Positions 32,265-43,166 of a stretch of DNA of 64,000 nt are shown here, in pieces. How positions within the stretch are numbered: the stretch's first letter is position 1; every line of letters starts with the position of its first letter. This DNA comes from Adiantum capillus-veneris (taxonomy: Eukaryota; Streptophyta; Polypodiopsida; Polypodiales; Pteridaceae). The DNA is taken from positions 124,140,891-124,204,890 of the forward strand of contig CM043947.1 in assembly GCA_014529385.2 (NCBI GenBank). Reading direction: 5' to 3'. The position numbers were made by a program, and so were the translations under genes. The notes under the pieces were generated by a model. That model worked only from the letters and a program-made list of their open reading frames with translations. It was not told where the DNA came from and did no database searches.

Positions 32265-32462
32265 TGTTGGGGCATTTTCCCCACTCACTAGGAGATCCCC
32301 CCCCCCCCCCCCCCCCCCCCCCTTGCATTGTATGTACGTTCATCATTCTAGATCTACCTATCTTTCCATTGCACACCAAGTAAAACACTCTCTATTGTGT
32401 ACCTTGAGCTTCCTTCGTCTTCTACACGATGTGTGTGTTTTCCTGAAACCCTAATTCCAACA
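32265..32462 (+). repeat. Copia-type 5' LTR (198 bp) followed by a tRNA-Met PBS
   Basis: Begins TGTTGGGGCATTTTCC and ends CTAATTCCAACA; two bases later TGGTATTAGAGAAGG (32465-32479) resembles the initiator tRNA-Met PBS TGGTATCAGAGC. It contains a 26-base C run at 32297-32322. No matching second LTR or copia ORF follows before the giant element inserts at 32693, so this is the left end of a broken or interrupted element. Confidence 0.6.
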
Positions 32463-32692
32463 ATTGGTATTAGAGAAGGTTGCGTCCTCCCGGGCTTAAT
32501 CGCCAACAGCATTGGCCTTCTCCATCTTGCTTCGAGAAGCTAGCTAGTGAATATGAAGCCCTCCGTGGAATACCTATGTTGTTAGTACCATTCATGGTTC
32601 ACATATTCCAATCATTTCACCAAAGCAGAACAATGTGGATTACTTCAACCGTGTGTGATAGGATTCCATTCAATCCTATCGCACTTAACAAT

Positions 32693-33331
32693 TGTGGGAC
32701 GCATGTCTAACCTCACCATCCTATCTTATTGCGGTATTAGCGAGAACCACAATTAATTTGTCAAACCATGGGACGAAGCTTACTCGACTAGTGCATAGAG
32801 GCTACAAGAGGTTGTCAATCTCTTGGAAAACCACTAACAAATCGTATCTAACTCAAGCTACACTCAAGTGACTGAAATCACCAAAAGCCAATCGCTCATC
32901 GGCAAGCAAATCACATCCGTTACAGCATCAAATGACATCCAAACGTAACGAAACATTTAGGACAAGTTTATAAGACCTAAGCACACATGCCTATGGCCTC
33001 AAATCCCACTTTAGGTCAAGTTCTTAAATCGCGATTATTAACAGCAGTGGATTTTTGTCCTAGTCGTTTTTGACCCAGAATGCATCTTAATGCTTAGCAA
33101 TGATGCCCCAATACCCCGCCTATGCTTAATTTTTGATTTTAAATTGTAACTTCCTAGTTATGATGAAATTAGGCCGTGGGTCGGCGACGTCAAAAGCTAT
33201 GAAATACTATGGATGGCTTACGTCAATGCGTCGAGCTCTTACCTACGGTTGCAATGCAACTAACGCATTTGCAATGTGACAACCAGAGAGGGAGTAGGAA
33301 GCGTGAGAAGGAGAGAAGTTGGCGATTGGCA
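32693..33331 (-). repeat. 3' LTR of the giant element, apparently truncated
   Basis: Matches 59267 onwards from TGTGGGACGCATG to GGAGAGAAG and, loosely, TTGGC[T]CA. It then departs from the other copy and runs into coding sequence. If the right LTR ends at 60188, this copy lacks about 280 bp on its internal side, together with the polypurine tract. The accessory ORF reads into it. Confidence 0.75.
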
Positions 33332-35893
33332 TTGTATCTTCGTTTATAATTTGGACCTGAAAGTCTTCGTCACCATTCGGCTCTGTTGTAAACTGCGGCT
33401 CAAAGTCAGCAAATGAGACTGAGGGGATGTCCATTTGGGGCGGATCTAAAGTGCCTGCCTGTTCCTGTGTATCGGGCTTTCCATCTCTGAGGAGTTGATT
33501 CATTCTTTTCAGTTCTGCAATTTCCTTAAGAAGTTCCTCCTCTCTTTGGACCCGCATCAGTGCCAGGCCGTGATTGTTCAAGCTTCAACTCCAGTTCTAA
33601 ATCTTTGTTTTTCTTTTCAAGTGTCTTGTACACTTCATATATTCCCTTGATCGAGGCCACAGATGGATTTTCTCTTATTTGCCGCAAGAAAGTGTCCTGA
33701 TCATTGATTCTTTGTTTGGAATATTGGAGAGAAGTGTTAGCAACATCTAACTGTACTTGAATTTTCTGAGCTGACAGAGAGGTGGTAAGAAGTTCATTTG
33801 TCACTTCTGTCAACTGCTCATCTTTCACTTTGCATGCATCAGCTAATTTAGTAAGGAGGTCACCCAACTCCTCCATTTCCTTCTGTTGTTTGTCCTTGGC
33901 TATCTGATGTCGTTGTGCTTCAATCTTTAGCTCTTGTACTTGACTTTGGAGATCAGTGATAGTAGACATTCTTTCGTCGAGCTCTCCTTGTAGAGCATCA
34001 ATGACCATTTCTAATTCTTTGTCTTTAGTGCGGTTGAAGGTTGCTGAGCGGAGTTTATCTATCATGACTTGCATCTGCCTTGCATACTCGTTTACTTGTA
34101 AAATCATTTTGTCATTGGACTTCCACTCCTTCTGTCTTCCGAGTTGTGATGTGCCGGAAGCCTCGTGTGTTGATTCTTGTTGTGTTGTAAGTGTTGGTGG
34201 TTCTGTAGAAGTGGATGGTTGTTCTTCTCTTTGCCCATCCTGAGGCTTTGATACCTTGGCAATTTCTGGTTGAGTGGAAATAACCTGTGTGGTCTCAACC
34301 CTTACCATTTCTTCAGTTTTTGTACGCCTTTCTACCTTCTCAGTCTCTGTTTCTTTCTCATGTGTAGTGGTTTGCTTTTTTTCTATATCTTCCTCTTTTT
34401 CAGTTTCATCCGCCGGCTTGTGAGTTTCCTCAGCTGTCTGCTCTGGTTCTGGTTCAGCTTCCTTTTCCTCATGTTGTTCGACGTGGTCAGCTTGTTGTGT
34501 AGCTTCCGTTTGGTGGGTGAATTCAGAATCTTTTTCCTTCTTGGTATCGGCTTCTTCATTGGTCTCGTGTCTTGGCGGTGATGATGGTGGACTAGGCATG
34601 GGCTGGTCCTGTTGTTCCGACGGTGGTGAGGTGGGTCGGGGAGATGCCTGGCTTTGCTCTTTAGTAGCCGCTTCCTCAGGTTTCTTTGTCGCTTCTTCTG
34701 CCTCTTTCAACTTTAAGGCTTTGGCCTCTAAGTACATCCTTTCTAAATAATCTTTGGGATCCTCGGTCTCTTTTCTTGAATGATGCTTTGTTCGAAGTCC
34801 TTTCAAGCCGGTGGGTACCCACTTTTCTGGGTCTTTTCCCTGTGCTTGCCTAGTGCACTGATACGCATGTTTTTCTCTTTCAAATCTTGCTTGTTTTTGA
34901 GCTGGCTCCTCTCGGTGGGCAGCCACAACTTTTCTCTTCATCTCTTCCCTCCTAGCTCTTTTTTCTTCATTGTCAGAGCTTTCACTGTTGTGCTGCTCTG
35001 ATGAGCTATCATCTAATTCATCACCTGATTTAAATGATCTTGTAGCTCTTGGAGAGGGCTGTGCTGCCAAGATCCATGTATTCTGATCCGGGGCAGGTGA
35101 TAGGTTGTCAACCATGCCGATGGCATGATAGGCTATTCTTGTTAATACTTCTGGCGCGCCCAAGTATGTTATTTTCCCCTCCTTTTTGGTGGCCTTCAAT
35201 GTTGTCAAAACATGCTGCACGTGGTCCACAGGCTGCCTTGTTGTTGACTTCAGAACTTGTGTAAAAGTGGTGGCCACGGCGTGATTTGGTGTTGTGTACC
35301 TTGGTGGCCTTTTTGCCAGGAAATGGAAGTGTTGATGGTATAAACAAGCTGGCTCTTCCACCTGTTTGTGGATGAGATCGACGAATGTAGCCGCAGATGT
35401 TTCCTTGATAAATGTGCCCGCTCTCTTCCTGTCTCTTGCCCGCATGGTCATCCCTTCAGTGGGCAGTGTGAGTGCCTCTGCCACAATTTCTTTTGTAATT
35501 ACAACCTCGACCTTGTTTCCTTGGTTGTCTGATATTTGGGGTTCCGTCTTCTTTGATTATGGACACAAGCTCGTAAGCTTTCTGAAAGTCCACTCCGCAA
35601 GGCTCTTGTTCGTAAAAATGTCGGAGCCACAACCTGCAGTTAGCCTCTTTGGTTTCTGGCTTTGCAGCTACATCATAGACCTCTTTAGGCAAGAGCTGCA
35701 ACTCCACTTGATTCCCTTCTTCACTCTTAAACCTGCCAGTGAAGATTGTGGTGTGGTGTTCTTCCAATTGTTCTTTAGAAAGGTAGGATACTTTTGCCGC
35801 CTTTACTGACTCGGGGTCCAGTTGATACGGGGGTAGTTCTTGCAGTTTTTCTTTTTGGTTTAACTTCTTCTTGTCCTTCTCCGCGGCTTGCAT
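33243..35893 (-). pseudogene. Accessory 3' ORF: acidic, coiled-coil protein of unknown function
   Basis: Three overlapping frames (35456-35893, 33526-35484, 33243-33581) belong to one protein of nearly 900 residues with frame breaks near 35540 and 33560. The N-terminal ~250 residues look folded (CRLWLRHFYEQEPCGVDFQK, EEPACLYHQHFHFLAKRPPR). The middle ~230 are Glu/Thr/Lys/Pro-rich and probably disordered. The last ~250 have heptad-type coiled-coil text (ELDERMSTITDLQSQVQELK, LEKKNKDLELELKLEQ). No transmembrane segment, signal peptide or catalytic motif is seen, so it does not look like an envelope protein. It lies between integrase and 3' LTR on the sense strand, where Athila- and Tat-type elements carry extra ORFs. 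I do not recognise the family. Confidence 0.65.
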
Positions 35894-38639
35894 TGCTCCT
35901 GTTCAATGAATAGAGTGCAAAGTTAGCAGATTTGTCGGATTTTTCTCTAGAATGTCCTTTTAGACTGAAATGTTGATAATTTGGTCCAAATTGCTTCAAA
36001 TCAATTTTTGAACAAGCAAAGATGCATAAAATCATGCAAGGAACAAAACTGTATGGTCAAAACAAAAATTTGCAACCAAAGTAAATAATCGCAATTATTT
36101 ACAGCTGGAAAAAAATTCAACCTTTTTGCAAACTTGGCTTTATGGCTTGAAGTATATGCCAAATACATGCTCTGAGGGAAACATGGGCTCATTTGGATAC
36201 ACAGGTTGAAAACGGTACCAGATTTTGGCTTTAGGTCTTTGAAACAGTAGATATAAAGAAAATTTGAGATTTTGAACTCCAAATTTCCTCAAAATTGGCT
36301 AGTGGGCTTATCACAACATGTGATTTGGATGTATGATGGCCAAATATCAAAATTCCCCAATTTTGACCAAAAAATAAATAATCGCGATTATTAACTTTTC
36401 TTCCAAAATTGACATTTTTTGGCATGCATTGGTTCTAGGCATGGTATAGAGCTTGGGTATGAATTATGAGGTGATTTGGATCAAGAAAACTTGTTCATAA
36501 CCCAAATTTTGGCTTACACTGACTTCTTTACGTTTTTTGGCAATTTTACAAGTAATGGGTGGTCATTTTGGCTCGTACTTGATTTTTGGCATATAATAGG
36601 TGTGTACACATGATAAGTGAGGTGAATTGACAATTTCCAAGAAAAAATGATGCAAAAGTAAAAAAACGTGATTATTTACTACAGTGACAAAAACTTTGCA
36701 AATCTCACAAATTCTGATCTAAACATGTTTCATACACCTAGTACAAGTCCTGAATTGAATTTGGTCAAGTTTGGCCATGCCGGCATCACTTTTTGCTCTG
36801 TCGACTCTGAAATCACCGTTTTTTGTGATTACTCTGTCTGTTGGGTTAGTCGGTCAACTGTGAGGCTTTGGACTTGTCCGTAACATAGTTGTGAAGCTAC
36901 CTGTCCAATTCTGGCTCATTTGGAGTCAGTTTGGCCTTGTATGCCGAACTTGACGCTTTGTAACCTTCGAGCCGTTTTTTGCTTTTCAAGGGTTTTACTT
37001 GATGGATTTCACCAAACCAATCATATACATTGTACATGAACCTCATTAGCAAGCCATCTGTGGAGTCAGGTCGAAATTCTGGCCTTTTCCAAAAACCTTA
37101 ATTTCTCTACTGGGGACCCCCTTGACCCCATTCGAATGATCATCTGATGGTATGGAAAGGTTCTATTATGTTTGGGCATGCTATGGTTCAAATCCCATCC
37201 GATTTGGTCAAGCTGGCAAGACACTATGGTCAGTTTTAGGTCGTAGGTCTTTGTGCACTGCTCGATTTCTAGGGTTTTTTCTAGGGCTTTAGACTAGCTA
37301 CCGGCCGTACAAAATGGATCATTGATTAGTATAGAACTTACCCCTCATGTCTCGTGTGAGACGGCGTTGAAAAAGGTCAACTGTGGGCTCCAGAAATGTC
37401 GCATGAAAGAGGCTGAAATGCTCTCTCTGCAAAGGCTCCAAGTGGAAATGAGGTGGTTTTCGCCTAGGCTGGATATCTATACCTGGACTTCCCGAACCAA
37501 TTTTCCCCAGATTCCCCTGTTAGTCCTATTAGGCCATGAAATCTATGTTAGGCTCAAAAATTTCCAAAATCGGATTCTTGTAGCTCATTCTGCAAGAATT
37601 TTGCAAAAGTAGGCTTGGCCACCTAATTTGGGCTTCCCGCTTTCATCTTCTGATTTTGTTGAAAATTTTTGTGCTTGTCCGCCTTGTCTTTCTGATCACC
37701 ATCGTGTCTTCCGTGTTTCCATCTGAGCTTCCTTGCTATTGATTATTAATTTTTGACCTTTTTATTTGAAAAAGTCAAAGACAATAGAAAATGCTCTAAA
37801 AAGGTAAAGTGAAAATCCAATAATTAAGGAAATCCCTTGAAAAACACAGCTTTATTGTTTTTTGTTGGATTTATCCATTTTTAAGCCTCCTTATCAACAA
37901 AAATGATGAAAAATACCCAAAAAAGGACTATTTTTTATGATTTTCTGATAGTATATACACTATTTACACTCGTCAGGAAGATATTATCATTGAATTTTCC
38001 CTTTTTGATGAGTTATAAGGGCATTATTAGGTGATTTTTCAAAAAAACACACATTAACATGGAACATTTTCCTCCCTCTCCAAACATTGCCCTTAATTAC
38101 TTAGTACTTAGTACCCTTCCACCCCTCTAGATGGCGTTCTCCGAGACGACTACGTGCATGGGTTGAACAGTTGTGTCTATGCATAGCCGTGATTGGCTCT
38201 ACCATGATATGAAGATCAATGCAATTCAACTCAATATGATGTGCAAGAGTTGGGTCTCAAGTAAATAACTCAAGGGTTTTCGATGTCTAGGTTTGCTGAT
38301 GATGTCCTCCAAAGAGCAGATCTTGTAGCTTACGTGCTCTCTCTTTGATAGTACCATCAAGGTGTTTTAGCACGCTGATTGCTTGAGTTGTTGGTAGCAC
38401 ATTAGACAGTTGTCGAGCTTTTTCTCGCCATTGGTAGCTCGGTCTGCTTAGTGCATGGTGTTTTAGAGTCTGTTGAGACTTAACTCGCCACTATTTGTTT
38501 GGTGTCATGGTGTGTGGAAAAGATAAGTGCTCCTTTTGCTTCCAAAACTTTTTCATGTTAGGTTCCTTGTTCATAGATACCCGATTTTGTGCTCGAATCC
38601 TTGGAAGCATCTTCTGTTTCTTTGGTGAAGTTTTATGCA
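35894..38639 (-). other. Long spacer between integrase and accessory ORF
   Basis: About 2.7 kb, AT-rich, no domain on either strand. The part 36.05-36.70 kb carries three palindrome-bearing repeats like those in the 5' leader. A subgenomic or spliced RNA would be needed to express the accessory ORF; no splice sites can be assigned by eye. Confidence 0.55.
36081..36680. repeat. Three palindrome-bearing repeats spaced ~290 bp (3' set)
   Basis: GTAAATAATCGCAATTATTTAC at 36081-36102 in plus reading is a 22-base near-palindrome. AATAATCGCGATTATT at 36377-36392 is a perfect one. A half-site CGTGATTATTTAC lies at about 36667-36679. Centres are about 293 and 285 bp apart. Text preceding the second (GTGGGCTTATCACAACATG, 36302-36320) matches that before the palindrome at 58284 (GTGGGCTTATTACAACATG), so the units are homologous to the 5' set. 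Confidence 0.85.
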
Positions 38640-40086
38640 CCCAGATCTAATTTTTCCAATTTTCCCCTTTCTTGAAAATTTTTGTGATTAAGTGGGAATC
38701 AAAAAACTGTTTTTGTTTCCGCTTTTGGGCATAGATATGAGCTACAGCAGTTAGCCTTTACTCGTCTAGCTTTTCCAAATCTTCAAGTCTTTCTGACAAT
38801 TCATGTCCAGTCCACTCAAGAGTCTATGCTACCCTTAATGTTGGCAATAGAAATTCTATTGGCAGTATGGCATCAAGACCATAAACAAGGTTAAAGGGTG
38901 TGGCATTTAAAGATGTTTTGAATGAAACTCGATAAGCCCATAGAGCAGCATGGAGATTCATTTCCCAGTCTGTCCTTCTTGAACTAACTACTCTGGTCAG
39001 TACCGAGCTAAGAATTTTATTTGTATGCTCAGCTTGTCCGTTTGCTTGTGGGTGATAGGGAGCTGATTTGTTATGGATAACCATAAACTCATTCAGCAAA
39101 TACTCTATTACCTCGTTGAGGAAATGAGTTCCCCAATCACTGACAATCTCGTTTGGAAGTCCATACCTTACGAATACATACTCATATAAGAACACAGTAG
39201 TGGTTCTGGCATCATTATTTTGAGTCGTTTTAGCCTCGGCCCATTTGGTCAAGTAGTCTATAGCTACAATGATATATTGAGCTTGGGTTCTATAAGCAGG
39301 TGGCTGTATTGGTCCAACAAAATCTATACCCCATTTTGCGAAGGCTCTAGCCCCCATCATTGGTCTTAAGGGCATGTTGTCTACTCGTGTTGGCATTTTT
39401 TCTCGTTGACAAGCATCACACCTTCGAACATATTCTTTGGCATCTGCAAAAAGTGTTGGCCACCATATGCCTGCCATCAAGATTGCTTTTGCGGTGGTCT
39501 CGCTAGAAAAGTGACCTCCAGCTAATCTAGCATGTGTTTGTTCTATAATCAGAATATACTCGTTTTTATTTGCACAAAGATGAAAATGTTGATCTTTACC
39601 TCTCCGATACAATTGGTTCCCAATGAGAGCATAGTCTCTTGCTTCCGTTTCAATTGCTCTTTGACGGCATTTACTCATATCCTCAGGAAACGTTCTGCTC
39701 GATAAGTAATTAACCAGATAGTTACTCCACCTGGGAACAGGTGACATTTGAAACAATGTTACATGAGGAATGGGTGGTTGTTTTCGACACTGAGGGCAAT
39801 CTTTTACAAAAGATCTAATATCTTTTCTCATAGTCAGCCAAAATACTCCAAGTCTTAAGATTCGTTGCATAGTTTGGTCTTTCGCAAAGTGAAGTCCTAC
39901 TATGGTAACATGTGCCTGACCTAGGTATTGATCCTTTTCCTCAGGGTTAATGCATAAAAGCAATATCCTGTCTCCATTTCTCTTATATAGCCTTCCAGCT
40001 AGTAATTGATACATAACCGATTGCTCGATTAATTCAATTGTGATAGGAAGTGGTGAATCCACTTGAGATATTGTCATCAATGACAC
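38640..40086 (-). pseudogene. pol: Integrase of the giant element with two HHCC modules
   Basis: The open frame 38824-40086 (420 codons) has two successive zinc-binding modules: AHVTIVGLHF with DCPQCRK (about 39780-39930), and THARLAGGHF with RCDACQRE (about 39415-39545). The D-D-E core follows: Asp in GIDFVGPI, Asp in VSDWGTHF (Trp replaces the usual Arg) and Glu in NGQAEHTN. Past the stop at 38824 the C-terminal region can be followed to about 38640 (LEWTGHELSERLEDLEKLDE). Integrase inserts the cDNA. A typical Ty3/gypsy integrase has one HHCC module, so the doubling is unusual. Confidence 0.85.
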
Positions 40087-40095
40087 TATTCTTTT

Positions 40096-40565
40096 TTACC
40101 TTCTAGGTATCATTTCCACGGAGAACAAATAGGCATTTGGTAGATCATTATCTACCCCTTTAGGTGATTCACCTAAAACAATCCTAAACAAATGATCTGC
40201 TCTTTGGTGTGTAGTGCCTTTTTTTACAACCACAATGAAATCAAATTTGAGAAGAATGATGAACCATCTCACTATTCTCCCTGAGCTACATGGTTTGTTG
40301 ACCAAATATAACAAGTCTTGGTAATCTACAAAAAACACAAACTTGTTGGCTAATAGGTAATGTCTATACTTTTTAACGGCATAGATCATTCCTAGTCCTT
40401 CTGTTTCAACGGTGGTGTAATTCTTTTCTGCCATATTCAATTTTCGACTAGCCTAAGAAATAGGAAAGTCAATTTTTCCATCTCCTGGTTGGGCTAGTAT
40501 ACAACCAATAGCAAAGTTTGAAGCATCTACATGTACGTGGAATACCTTATCCAAATTGGGCGCTT
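40096..40565 (-). pseudogene. pol: RNase H of the giant element
   Basis: 40096-40440 is open and carries YTTVETEGLGMIYAVKKYRH (the Glu helix), FFVDYQDLLYLVN (the third acidic residue) and THQRADHLFRI (C-terminal motif). Upstream, before a stop near 40455, the first strand HVDASNFAIGCILAQP keeps its catalytic Asp. Only ten bases separate this frame from integrase and there is no second RNase H, which sets the element apart from the Tat-like remnants in the same window. Confidence 0.8.
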
Positions 40566-41123
40566 TCAATATTGGAGCTGAGGTGAGAGCTTCTTAAGCT
40601 TCATGAAGAATTCTTCACATTCCTTGGTCCATTTAAAGTGCGTAATCAAGCTATACATGGGTTTTACAATTATAGCATACATGTAGATGAATCGTCGGTA
40701 ATATCCACAATATCCCATGCAGGCTTGTATCCCTTTAATTGTTGTTGGTCTAGGCAATTCAGCAATGGCATCAATCTTTTCAATATCGGTAGCTATGCCA
40801 TTTTTAGACACTATATGTCCAAGAATTTTCCCTTGTCTTCCCATGAATGTGCACTTTTTAGGGTTTAAGAAAATCCTGTAAAGTCTACATTTCTCGAATA
40901 TCTTTTTGAGATGTTCAAAATGACCAGGTCGGATTGACAAATGTATGCATAAATCATCCATGTATACTTCTAAGAATTTCCTAAGATACTCTTTGAAAGC
41001 ATGGCTCATCAATCTCTGAAATGTGGCTGGAGCATTAGTTAATCCAAACAACATAACCCGATAGGCAAATATACCCCATTCTGCTGCAAAAGTAGTTTTA
41101 TGTTGATCTTTTGGGTCTACCAA
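40566..41123 (-). pseudogene. pol: Reverse transcriptase palm and thumb of the giant element
   Basis: 185 codons starting in the palm ([35 protein letters not shown]). The catalytic box is VYMDDL with both Asp. The thumb and connection follow (NPKKCTFMGRQGKILGHIVS, MGYCGYYRRFIYMYA). It ends near the start of RNase H. Frame breaks separate it from the RT fingers at 41236-41330. Makes cDNA from element RNA when intact. Confidence 0.85.
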
Positions 41124-41235
41124 AAGTTGATTGTATCCCGAAAAACCATCTAGGAAGCTGTAAGCTTCTTTGCCACTCGTTCTAAAACATGCTCACTTAT
41201 CGGAAGAGGAAAGTTGTCTCTAATGGTATCTGCAT

Positions 41236-41955
41236 TCACTTTTTTGAGATTAACACACACTCATAAGTTCCCATTCTTCTTAGTACTACCACAATTGGAG
41301 ACACCCAATCTGTGTGTTCAATTTTGTAAATCAATTCGGCTTCCTTCAGTTTTTCAATCTCTACTTTGATCTTCCTGGTAAATGTTTTGTTATAAGTGTA
41401 TGGTCTCTGTCTACATGGTTTTGCAGCATCTCTCATGGGTATAGTATGTTGACAGATTTTTGGATTGACACCCTTGAGATCCTTGTAAGACCAAGCGAAG
41501 ATATCCCGGTATTCCTTTAACAAGCTCAATAAAATCTTTTCTTCTTCTTCTGTTGGGTCATTTGCAATGTAAGCCGGTCTAAGCTCTTCTCCTGGTTCAT
41601 CCAAGTCTACCCTTTTAGCGTTTTCAGGTCCTTTGTAAGACTCGCCTTGTTTCCATAGTTCCCTAACAGGTTGTTTGATTATGATTTTCCGATCTTGGAG
41701 AGTATACTTTTTGTAATGGGATGGAACATGCATTACATCCTTACCATCCTCTTCCATGGTTTTCATTTCGGTGGTGTATTTCTCCTTTAGATCTTTTTTC
41801 AACTCTTGATATTTCTTTTTCCGCTCGACTCTGGTCATGAGTGGTTTTTTATCCTGATGTTCTTCGTGAGTACCCTTCCTTGTTTTTCTCGATGTCTGAG
41901 AATTTTTGAGTTTCTGTTTGAAGGATATCTGCCAGTTATTTTGTCCTTGACACAA
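41236..41955 (-). pseudogene. pol: Protease-RT linker and RT fingers of the giant element
   Basis: 239 codons: a long Lys/Glu-rich linker, then the pre-RT segment (LLKEYRDIFAWSYKDLKGVN) and the RT fingers (EAELIYKIEHTDWVSPIVVV). Its right end lies against the copia insertion at 41961; the pre-insertion frame continues beyond that element at 47.4 kb, where the protease part begins. Confidence 0.8.
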
Positions 41956-41960
41956 TCATT

Positions 41961-42152
41961 TGTTGGGGTATAAAGCCCAATGTGGTCGCCCAGGTAAGTG
42001 GGATGGCCACCAGGTATGTACACATATTCTTTTGTTAAAACCTAATAAGAACTCACTATGCTCTACACATTACAGTAGAGTGAGCTCACCATATCGTCGT
42101 GCTCTTCTTCTCGCACTCTCTCTCGCGTTGCACTTTCGCTCGTACTCCTTCA
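41961..42152 (+). repeat. 5' LTR, copia element (192 bp)
   Basis: TGTTGGGGTATAAAG ... CTCCTTCA. The early TATAAAG (about 41969-41975) would sit very near the LTR start; the promoter is not certain. Confidence 0.95.
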
Positions 42153-42154
42153 AC

Positions 42155-42166
42155 TGGTATCAGAGC
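42155..42166 (+). other. Primer-binding site, initiator tRNA-Met
   Basis: TGGTATCAGAGC, two bases after the LTR: the standard PBS of plant copia elements. Confidence 0.92.
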
Positions 42167-43166
42167 TCAGATCGAGGCTCGGGGCAGCACTGCAGGAGGC
42201 TAGAGTCACCAACTCAGATTGGAGTAAAATTCGACAGGCGAAGACACGGCCCCAAATCCTATTGTCTGAATTTCATTCTGAAGTCTCAGCGGGTGCAGAT
42301 CCGACTCTGCAAATTTGGGGTTTTCGGCCTATGACTACAGGTGCTGAGGATATCGACACTCCCAGAGTGTTGATTTGTGGCTATCTACACATCGAAGGAC
42401 GGCTCACAGTTCTTGGAGGCGTGTCACATACGACACGGGCGCATCTACACACAGATTGTAGGCGACATCCCCTAGTTCATCAGGTAGCTTGTGTTTGCTG
42501 CTTGATATTCTAGATTTCATCCTGACATTGCAGGTACTTCCACATGGTATGTATTGTCAGAGATGATGTATGTCTGTTGAGGGTTTGCTGGCTGTGAGTC
42601 ACGCAGCAAACAACCGTCGCAGCGGTTACAGCATACAGTGGGAAATTTGTGGATGTATGACTTTGTGGGAAGTCTATGTACTGTCAGATTTATTGCAGCC
42701 TTTGTTGAGGGTCGAGTGAGGTTTTATTGAGCTAGGGGATTCTCGAATGTTGAGATCCTTTCGGTGATACAGGTCTTGGAGCGATCCCTCGAGCACCCTT
42801 AGATAGGCAGCTAGGATGTATTGACTGTGAGTTAGACAGTTGGGATTGCATCTTTGCTTTACTGCTGTTGAGGCATTGTTGCAGTCTATGCTTACAGGAT
42901 AGTGACAGGACAGTCAGAGACAATACAGGTGCAGGACAGGTTTACCCACAGCTTACAGTGTTAGGGAGACAGTGTTTTTTGAGCTGTTTTTTGGTCTGTT
43001 TTTTAGTACACCAGAGCCATTTTACAAAGGAGACTCTGCTGAAATTTATGCAGAATCTGAAGCTTTATTGGTTCATGTGACAGGTTGATATTGGTTCAGA
43101 GGTCAGTTTACAGGGGAAACTCTGCCGAATTTTTCCCAGGAAAGCAAACCACTGTGAAGCGTAGCT
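42167..43166 (+). other. Leader of the copia element
   Basis: 1.0 kb between PBS and gag start, with only short unsupported frames (for example 42262-42513). Long for a copia leader; no repeats noticed. Confidence 0.6.

Noticed and set aside
33956-34581. Plus-strand frames with many hydrophobic residues opposite the accessory ORF
   Set aside because: They are antisense shadows of the Glu/Lys-rich minus-strand ORF; Phe/Ser/Leu content is the expected complement of GAA/AAG codons.
37322-37612. 96-codon plus-strand frame in the 3' spacer of the giant element
   Set aside because: Antisense to the element, no motif, and surrounded by stops on both strands.
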